Shown: piece after piece, positions 57,678 through 64,000 of the stretch
Position numbering within the stretch: position 1 is the stretch's first letter
Layout of the letters: each line of letters starts with the position of its first letter
NCBI GenBank assembly: GCA_913774955.1
Contig: CAJYKV010000003.1
Location: 1-64,000 of the forward strand
Source of the DNA: an uncultured Acidovorax sp.
GTDB taxonomy: Bacteria > Pseudomonadota > Gammaproteobacteria > Burkholderiales > Burkholderiaceae_C
Reading direction: 5' to 3'
DNA length: 64,000 nucleotides
Notes under the pieces: generated by a model
The model's input: only the letters and a program-made list of their open reading frames with translations
Database searches by the model: none
Told to the model about the DNA's origin: nothing
Program-made: the position numbers and the translations under genes

Positions 57678-57827
57678 CAGCGGTTTCCGTAGGCCATACA
57701 GTAGGCCAAAAAAATTTGGATTGCGCGTGATAAGCGGCTGCATGGCCGCTGCATAAATACTGTATATAACACCATGAAATCAAGCGTAACACGTTGATAT
57801 TTCACGGTCAATGCCACCTCCGGCGCG
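57678..57827. promoter_or_regulatory. integrase upstream region with repeats
   Basis: AT-rich upstream of int. GTAGGCCATACA and GTAGGCCAAAAA are direct repeats near 57690-57710; GCGGC-TGCATG-GCCGC forms a dyad near 57735-57750. They may be integrase or excisionase arm sites. Confidence 0.4.
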
Positions 57828-57851
57828 AAAAAAAACGCCCTGACGAGGGCG
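57828..57851 (-). terminator. terminator downstream of tRNA-Ser (phage-borne)
   Basis: On the minus strand CGCCCT (57846-57851) pairs with AGGGCG (57836-57841) and is followed by eight T residues. It ends the tRNA transcript and replaces the original terminator now at 18720. Confidence 0.85.
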
Positions 57852-57865
57852 CTTGTTCGCTGGGT

Positions 57866-57880
57866 CTGGCGGAGACTGTG
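57866..57880. repeat. attR core, 15-bp direct repeat in tRNA-Ser
   Basis: CTGGCGGAGACTGTG, identical to 18759-18773; it includes the CCA end and acceptor stem of the tRNA, which the phage sequence restores. Confidence 0.88.
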
Positions 57881-57954
57881 AGATTCGAACTCACGGACGG
57901 TTGCCCGTCGGCAGTTTTCAAGACTGCTGGTTTAAACCGCTCACCCAAGTCTCC
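57867..57954 (-). tRNA. tRNA-Ser (anticodon TGA)
   Basis: On the minus strand: acceptor GGAGACT pairing with AGTCTCC, discriminator G and encoded CCA; anticodon stem GCAGT/ACTGC with loop CTTGAAA, anticodon TGA; long variable arm (CGACGGGCAACCGTCC region) as in class II tRNAs; GTTCGAATC T loop. 88 bases with CCA. It is the integration site of the prophage. Confidence 0.97.
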
Positions 57955-57996
57955 GCAGGCTGCAGGGTTCGCATTCTAGCCGCGCGGGGCGGTCGT

Positions 57997-58680
57997 TCAA
58001 TCCCGCCCCGCCTGCAGCAACCCTTTCTTCTCGATGAACCCGATCACCCCGTCCAGCCCCTGCTGCATCTTGAGGTTGGTCATCACGAACGGCTTGCTGC
58101 CGCGCATGCGGCGCGTGTCGGCCTCCATCACGTCAAGATTCGCGCCCACGTGCGGGGCGAGGTCGGTCTTGTTGATGACGAAGAGGTCGCTCTTGGTGAT
58201 GCCGGGGCCGCCCTTGCGGGGGATTTTCTCGCCGGCGGCGACGTCGATGACGTAGATGGTGAGGTCGCTCAATTCGGGGCTGAAGGTGGCGGCCAGGTTG
58301 TCGCCGCCGCTTTCGACGAAGACGATGTCCGCGTCCGGGAACTGCGCGAGCATGCGGTCGATGGCTTCGAGGTTGATGGAGCAGTCTTCGCGGATGGCGG
58401 TGTGGGGGCAGCCGCCGGTTTCCACACCCATGATGCGTTCGGCGGGCAGGGCGCCGCTGACGGTGAGCAGGCGCTGGTCTTCCTTGGTGTAGATGTCGTT
58501 GGTGATGGCGACGAGGTCGTATTTGTCGCGCAGCGCCTTGCAGAGCATTTCCAGGATGGTGGTCTTGCCGGAGCCGACGGGGCCGCCGATGCCGATGCGC
58601 AGCGGGGGCAGGGGCTTGGTGCGGTTCGGGACGTGGTGCAGGGGCGAGGTGTTGGTGTGGGCGGTCGGGGTCGTGTTCAT
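57997..58680 (-). CDS. ureG: urease accessory GTPase UreG
   Basis: 227 residues from the ATG at 58680. P-loop [15 protein letters not shown] near residue 25, [11 protein letters not shown], the metal-binding [16 protein letters not shown] and a final [16 protein letters not shown]. UreG supplies GTP hydrolysis and delivers nickel to urease with UreF, UreD/H and UreE. Last gene of the operon. Confidence 0.97.
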   Translation of the reverse strand: MNTTPTAHTNTSPLHHVPNRTKPLPPLRIGIGGPVGSGKTTILEMLCKALRDKYDLVAITNDIYTKEDQRLLTVSGALPAERIMGVETGGCPHTAIREDCSINLEAIDRMLAQFPDADIVFVESGGDNLAATFSPELSDLTIYVIDVAAGEKIPRKGGPGITKSDLFVINKTDLAPHVGANLDVMEADTRRMRGSKPFVMTNLKMQQGLDGVIGFIEKKGLLQAGRD

Positions 58681-58690
58681 GTTCGTGCGG

Positions 58691-59488
58691 TCATGAGCGG
58701 AAGAGGCGGGAGTACTGCGTTTCGTGGCGGGCGGAGAGCACGGCCAGCATGGGGGAGAAGGCCTGGCGCTCCGCGTCGCCCAACTGCATGGCATGGGCCA
58801 CGGCGCCGGGGATGGCGGCGGCGAGCCGCGCGAGGATGCGCTGGCCGGCGCTCTGGCCCAGGGGCACGGCCTTGATGGCGGCCTGGACCATGTTCTCGGC
58901 CCAGCCGAAGGCGCAGGCGAGCAGCACGTCTTCGGCGCGCGCCTGGGTGCGTGCGGCGGCGAGGGCGAAGGCCACGGGGTAGGTGGGCGGCAGGGCGGCG
59001 AGCCGGGCGACGTCGGCCAATGCCTCGGGATCGCCGGCGTGCTGGTTGCGCAGCCAGTCGCCGAGGGAGCGGCCCATCTGTTCGGTCTGCAGGCGCAGTT
59101 CGCTGGTTTCGCGGGTGTGCAGCACCCAGTCGTTGAGGGCGCGCACGCGCTCCGCATCGCCCGCGCGCCAGGCGGCGAGGGCCTGGTGGACGACGGCGAG
59201 GTCGCCGCGGGCCTGGGTGAACATGAGCTGTTCTTGCAGCCAGGCGGCGGCTGCGGCTTCGGTGGTGACGCCCGCGCATTCGACGGCGATCTCCAGGCCC
59301 TCGGAGTACGAGAAGCCGCCCACGGGCAGGGCGGGCGAGGCGAGCCAGATGAGCTGCAGCAGGCTGGCTGCGGGCAGGGCCTGGGGCATCGGTGCCGGAC
59401 TTGGCGCCGGCGCGGGTGCCGGTGCTGGCGTCGGGAGCGCGTCGGCTGCGGCTGGGGCGGCGGGAAAAGTGTCGATCACGGGCGCCAT
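58691..59488 (-). CDS. ureF: urease accessory protein UreF
   Basis: 265 residues. An extra N-terminal Pro/Ala-rich segment (residues 1-40) precedes [20 protein letters not shown] and [27 protein letters not shown]-type start and a C-terminal [16 protein letters not shown] are typical. It bridges UreD/UreH and UreG in nickel insertion. Confidence 0.96.
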   Translation of the reverse strand: MAPVIDTFPAAPAAADALPTPAPAPAPAPSPAPMPQALPAASLLQLIWLASPALPVGGFSYSEGLEIAVECAGVTTEAAAAAWLQEQLMFTQARGDLAVVHQALAAWRAGDAERVRALNDWVLHTRETSELRLQTEQMGRSLGDWLRNQHAGDPEALADVARLAALPPTYPVAFALAAARTQARAEDVLLACAFGWAENMVQAAIKAVPLGQSAGQRILARLAAAIPGAVAHAMQLGDAERQAFSPMLAVLSARHETQYSRLFRS

Positions 59489-59496
59489 GCGCGCTT

Positions 59497-60153
59497 TCAG
59501 CGGGCGAGGGAATGCGGATGGGCGTGGCCGTGGTCCTGGCCATGGTCGTGGTGGTGGCCGCAGTCGTGGTCGTGGCTGTGCTCTTGGTCGCAGGCTTCGG
59601 TGGCGTCGGTGTGATCATGTCCGTGGTCCTGCCCGTGGCCGTGATGCGGATGGTCATGGCCGTGTTCGTGCCCATGACCGTGGCCATGACCATGCCCACC
59701 CGCCGCGTACGCGCCGCCTTCGGGCTCGAACGGTGCCTGCTGCGCGGTGACGATGAGGTGCATGGCGCGCAGCATGTCGGCGAGCACGTGGTCGGGCTCG
59801 ATCTGCAGGTGGTCGGGTCGCAGCTCGATCGGCACGTGGCGGTTGCCGAGGTGGTAGGCGGCGCGGATGAGGTCGAAGGGTGTGCCGTGCTGCGGGCAGT
59901 GGGTGATGCGCAGCACGGCCTGGGGCGCGGCGACCACGCGGACCATGCTGCCGTCCTCGGCCACCAGCACGTCGCCGCCGCGCACGACGGTGCCGCGGGG
60001 CAGGAAGACGCCCAGTTCGCGTCCGGTGGAGTCGGTGGCGGCGAAGCGGCTTTTCTGGCGCACGTCCCAGTCGAGTTCGACGGTGGCGGCACGCTTGAGC
60101 AATACGGGCGCGAGGCCGTGGCCCTGGGGAAGGAGTTTGTTGGCGGTCAGCAT
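59497..60153 (-). CDS. ureE: urease nickel chaperone UreE, with long His-rich tail
   Basis: 218 residues. The core domain includes [20 protein letters not shown], the nickel-site segment [20 protein letters not shown] and [20 protein letters not shown]. The last 65 residues carry about 30 His with Asp, Gly and Gln, longer than in many UreE proteins, and can store several nickel ions. Confidence 0.96.
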   Translation of the reverse strand: MLTANKLLPQGHGLAPVLLKRAATVELDWDVRQKSRFAATDSTGRELGVFLPRGTVVRGGDVLVAEDGSMVRVVAAPQAVLRITHCPQHGTPFDLIRAAYHLGNRHVPIELRPDHLQIEPDHVLADMLRAMHLIVTAQQAPFEPEGGAYAAGGHGHGHGHGHEHGHDHPHHGHGQDHGHDHTDATEACDQEHSHDHDCGHHHDHGQDHGHAHPHSLAR

Positions 60154-60253
60154 GTCGGGGTCCTGGGCGGCGAAAGCGCCATTCTGCGGCTTTGCGGCGC
60201 TCGCTGGGCGCGCGCGGCCGGACGGGGGGGCTGCGCGCAGGGGATCGTCAGGG

Positions 60254-60754
60254 TCAGAGCGCGCGCGTCATGAAATGGCTGGCCGGATCGAGCGTGTAGT
60301 TGCCGAACGGCGCGCAGTCTTCGAAGCCGTGGCGTGCATAGAGCGTTCGCGCGGGCGCGAAGAAGGGCTGGCTGCCCGTCTCCAGGCTGATGCGCGTGTG
60401 GCCCGCGGTGCGTGCCGCGTCGAGCACGTGCACCAGCATGCGGGCGGCGATGCCCTGGCCGCGCAGGTCGGCGGCGGTGCGCATCGATTTGAGTTCCGCG
60501 TGCCCGGCATCCAGCCGCTTGAGCGCCGCGGTGCCGGCCAAGTGGTCGCCGTCCGGCGTGTCCACCCAGGCGCTCCAGAAGCGGATCTCCGGGCGGCGCA
60601 GGCCGTCCAGGTCGAGCGCGTGCACGCTTTCGGGCGGCGAGATGCGGCGCATGTCGGCCAGGTGCTCCTGCAGGAAGGTGGCGATGCGCGGGTCGCTCAG
60701 GTCGTCCAGGCGGATGCGCAGGGTAGCCGGTGCGGTGCGGGGTAGGGCGTTCAT
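60254..60754 (-). CDS. GNAT family N-acetyltransferase in the urease operon
   Basis: 166 residues. LKSMRTAADLRGQGIAARML is the acetyl-CoA loop, TRISLETGSQPFFAPARTLY and ARHGFEDCAPFGNYTLDPAS give the GNAT C-terminal part, the latter as in PhnO/MnaT-type proteins. It is inserted between ureC and ureE and cotranscribed, but a role in urease is unproven. Confidence 0.9.
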   Translation of the reverse strand: MNALPRTAPATLRIRLDDLSDPRIATFLQEHLADMRRISPPESVHALDLDGLRRPEIRFWSAWVDTPDGDHLAGTAALKRLDAGHAELKSMRTAADLRGQGIAARMLVHVLDAARTAGHTRISLETGSQPFFAPARTLYARHGFEDCAPFGNYTLDPASHFMTRAL

Positions 60755-60766
60755 CGGAGGGCGGGC

Positions 60767-62485
<1,719 letters not shown>

Positions 62486-62544
62486 GGTGCTGTCTTGCCT
62501 TTCTGGGGGCGTGGCGTCTGTGGGAAGAGGCGCGGCAGGGGTTG

Positions 62545-62892
62545 TCAGGGCTGCGGCAGGCCGGAGGCGGCTTCTGCCGACGGCGCGTCCAGCGGGCCCT
62601 GCGTGTCGCCGCGGAAGCCGTACACGGTGCGGCCGCCGGCGTAGTCCACCAGTTCGACGGTGCGCTGCTGGCCGGGCTCGAAGCGCACGGCGGTGCCCGA
62701 GGTGATGTTCAGCCGCATGCCGTGGGCGGCGGCGCGGTCGAAATCGAGCGCGCCGTTGGTTTCGGCGAAGTGGTAGTGCGAGCCGACCTGGATGGGACGG
62801 TCGGCGCTGTTGCGCACCACCAGGGTGAGGGTGCGCCGGCAGGGGTTGAGGAGGTGCTCGCCGTCATCGATCAGCAGTTCGCCCGGAATCAT
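62545..62892 (-). CDS. ureB: urease subunit beta
   Basis: 115 residues beginning [20 protein letters not shown], with [20 protein letters not shown] in the middle. Full length for the separate beta subunit of non-Helicobacter ureases. Confidence 0.97.
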   Translation of the reverse strand: MIPGELLIDDGEHLLNPCRRTLTLVVRNSADRPIQVGSHYHFAETNGALDFDRAAAHGMRLNITSGTAVRFEPGQQRTVELVDYAGGRTVYGFRGDTQGPLDAPSAEAASGLPQP

Positions 62893-62912
62893 GGTGCGCT
62901 CCTGGACGGCGT

Positions 62913-63506
62913 TCAGGCCAGGCCGCCCAGCAGGGCGATGCCGAACAGGCCGACGGCGGCGCCGGCCGCGCGCGGCAGCCAGCGGTTGCCGTCGCGCAGC
63001 GCGACGCCCAGGCCGATGCCTCCGGCGTGGAGGGCCAGAGTGGCGGCCAGCATGCCGGACAGGGTGGCCAAGGCATCGCCGTCGCCGGCCAGTTCCTGGC
63101 CGTGCGCGGCGCCATGGAAGATGGCGAAGACGCCGACCAGCGCCGCGGCGGCAGGCGCGGGCAGGCGGCGCTGCGTGGCCACCAGCAGGCCCAGCACCAG
63201 CAGCGAAGCGGCGATCATCGGCTCCACTGCGGGCAGCGAAAGGCCCGCGAGGCCCGCGAGCGCGCCCACGAGCAGCATGCCGGCGAAGCCCAGGGGCGCT
63301 GCCAGCAGCTCTCGGCGGCTGCGCGCCGCCAGGGCGCTCCAGAGGCCCACGGCCACCATCGCGGCCAGGTGGTCCAGGCCGGTGAGCGGGTGCAGGAACC
63401 CGGCGGTGAAGCCGTGGTGGTGGCCGGCGTCGGCGCCGGTATGGGCCAGCGCCGGCAGCGCGGCGGCGGCCAGCAGGACGGCGAGGAAGGGACGGGCAAT
63501 GCGCAT
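62913..63506 (-). CDS. ureJ: UreJ/HupE nickel-related membrane protein
   Basis: 197 residues: signal-like N terminus, then [20 protein letters not shown] with [18 protein letters not shown], the HupE/UreJ signature, and about six helices. Proteins of this family are thought to move nickel across the inner membrane. Placed between ureA and ureB, a layout common in Burkholderiales. Confidence 0.95.
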   Translation of the reverse strand: MRIARPFLAVLLAAAALPALAHTGADAGHHHGFTAGFLHPLTGLDHLAAMVAVGLWSALAARSRRELLAAPLGFAGMLLVGALAGLAGLSLPAVEPMIAASLLVLGLLVATQRRLPAPAAAALVGVFAIFHGAAHGQELAGDGDALATLSGMLAATLALHAGGIGLGVALRDGNRWLPRAAGAAVGLFGIALLGGLA

Positions 63507-63546
63507 GGTGGTGCTCCGGGCAGGGACGGGGGAGGGGCAGGCCGCG

Positions 63547-63849
63547 TCAGGCGATGGGCTGGTGGACCGTGACGAGCTTGGTGCCGTCGGGGAAGGTGGC
63601 TTCCACCTGGATGTCGGAGATCATCTCTGGCACGCCGTCCATCACGTCGTCGCGCGTGAGCACTTCGCGGCCTTCGCTCATGAGCTGGGCCACGGTCTTG
63701 CCGTCGCGCGCGCCCTCCAGCACGGCCGCGGAGATCAGCGCCACCGCCTCCGGGTAGTTGAGCTTGAGGCCGCGCGCCTTGCGGCGTTCTGCCAGCAGCG
63801 CGGCGGTGAAGAGGAGGAGCTTGTCTTTTTCCCGGGGGGTCAGTTCCAT
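63547..63849 (-). CDS. ureA: urease subunit gamma
   Basis: 100 residues: [40 protein letters not shown] and VTVHQPIA at the C terminus. First structural gene of the operon in this window; ureD is probably upstream beyond the edge. Confidence 0.98.
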   Translation of the reverse strand: MELTPREKDKLLLFTAALLAERRKARGLKLNYPEAVALISAAVLEGARDGKTVAQLMSEGREVLTRDDVMDGVPEMISDIQVEATFPDGTKLVTVHQPIA

Positions 63850-64000
63850 GGAGGGGTTCCGTCGGTGGCCTCAACTGGGCGGCATCGTAAAGCAGGAAAC
63901 CTGCCAGCGGACGGGCGCGGATCGCGACGGAGGTGCAGGTGGCATGAATGCTGCACCGCCAGGGGGTGCATCCATCCCACGTTCCCGCCACCGGCTCCCC
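63850..64000. other. upstream region of ureA, no gene seen
   Basis: The last 151 bases hold no supportable gene. They may contain the ureA leader or the end of an upstream urease gene whose start is outside the window. Confidence 0.4.

Larger units (their letters stand above)
18759..57880. mobile_element. P2-like prophage (about 39.1 kb) in tRNA-Ser
   Basis: The 15-base sequence CTGGCGGAGACTGTG occurs at 18759-18773 and 57866-57880; the right copy is the 3' end of a tRNA-Ser gene, and an integrase gene lies beside it. Between the copies are a full P2 late gene set in P2 order, an S24 repressor, ogr, a rolling-circle initiator and integration genes. No frameshift or deletion was seen in essential genes. 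Accessory genes sit at three places: beside the left att, between D and the repressor, and between A and int. Confidence 0.93.

Noticed and set aside
57758-57768. LexA-like half site TACTGTATATA upstream of int
   Set aside because: Only the first half of a CTGT-N8-ACAG box is present; the second half is missing, so it is not called as an SOS box.

Overview
The window is a high-GC chromosomal segment from a beta-proteobacterium of the Comamonadaceae, most like Acidovorax/Paracidovorax. Codon use, the Bug-type (TctC) solute-binding protein, the LysR/TetR/MFS neighbourhood, the urease gene order with a UreJ/HupE protein, and a P2-like prophage of the type seen in Acidovorax and Burkholderia all agree. 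The species is inferred, not shown.

Layout. (1) 1-15078 is core or flexible chromosome: the start of an IS5-type transposase cut by the window edge, an AAA ATPase, an M20 amidohydrolase with a Bug periplasmic binding protein and a divergent LysR regulator, a DUF3606 protein, an orphan membrane histidine kinase, a redox cluster (Rrf2 regulator, thioredoxin-reductase-like flavoprotein, NAD(P)H quinone oxidoreductase, TetR), a TetR/MFS efflux pair, a GNAT-GreA/Rnk-like fusion, a VOC protein, a repeat-containing lipoprotein and a SnoaL-like protein. (2) 15084-18758 is a graveyard and cargo zone: an internally deleted 3' end of a P2-type gene D, a BrnT/BrnA toxin-antitoxin pair, a 5'-truncated HK97-type capsid gene, an MltR-like gene and a membrane-anchored protein of unknown function, the last two AT-richer than their surroundings. 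(3) 18759-57880 is a P2-like prophage of about 39.1 kb bounded by a 15-bp direct repeat, the right copy being the 3' end of tRNA-Ser(TGA). (4) 57867-63849 holds tRNA-Ser and, reading leftwards, the urease operon ureA-ureJ-ureB-ureC-GNAT-ureE-ureF-ureG.

Prologue of the prophage: next to the left attachment site lies an AcrVA2-family anti-CRISPR candidate overlapping by ATGA a small helix-turn-helix gene, an Acr-Aca-like arrangement. Then come the P2 late genes in canonical order: Q and P leftward; O N M L X, holin, endolysin, Rz/Rz1, R S, V W J I, a DUF4815 tail protein and tail-fibre-type genes, FI FII E/E' T U D rightward. E/E' keeps the T TTT TTG slippery site for a -1 frameshift. Three late promoter regions (before O, V and FI) share a CCCACAG box 41-42 bp upstream of an ACAT-type -10, as expected for Ogr-activated transcription, and an ogr gene is present.

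Between D and the S24-type repressor sit two leftward cargo genes (a DUF2806 protein and a secreted protein). The early region runs rightward from a promoter whose -35/-10 spacer is a perfect inverted repeat: small regulators, ogr, the rolling-circle initiator A, a string of tiny overlapping genes, an amino-methyltransferase, a DUF4406 protein, a C5 cytosine methyltransferase whose 3' half is open and patterned in two frames, a truncated PAPS-reductase-like ORF and an AlpA/excisionase-like gene, ending in the convergent tyrosine integrase. All tail, head, lysis, replication and integration genes look intact, so the prophage may be functional.
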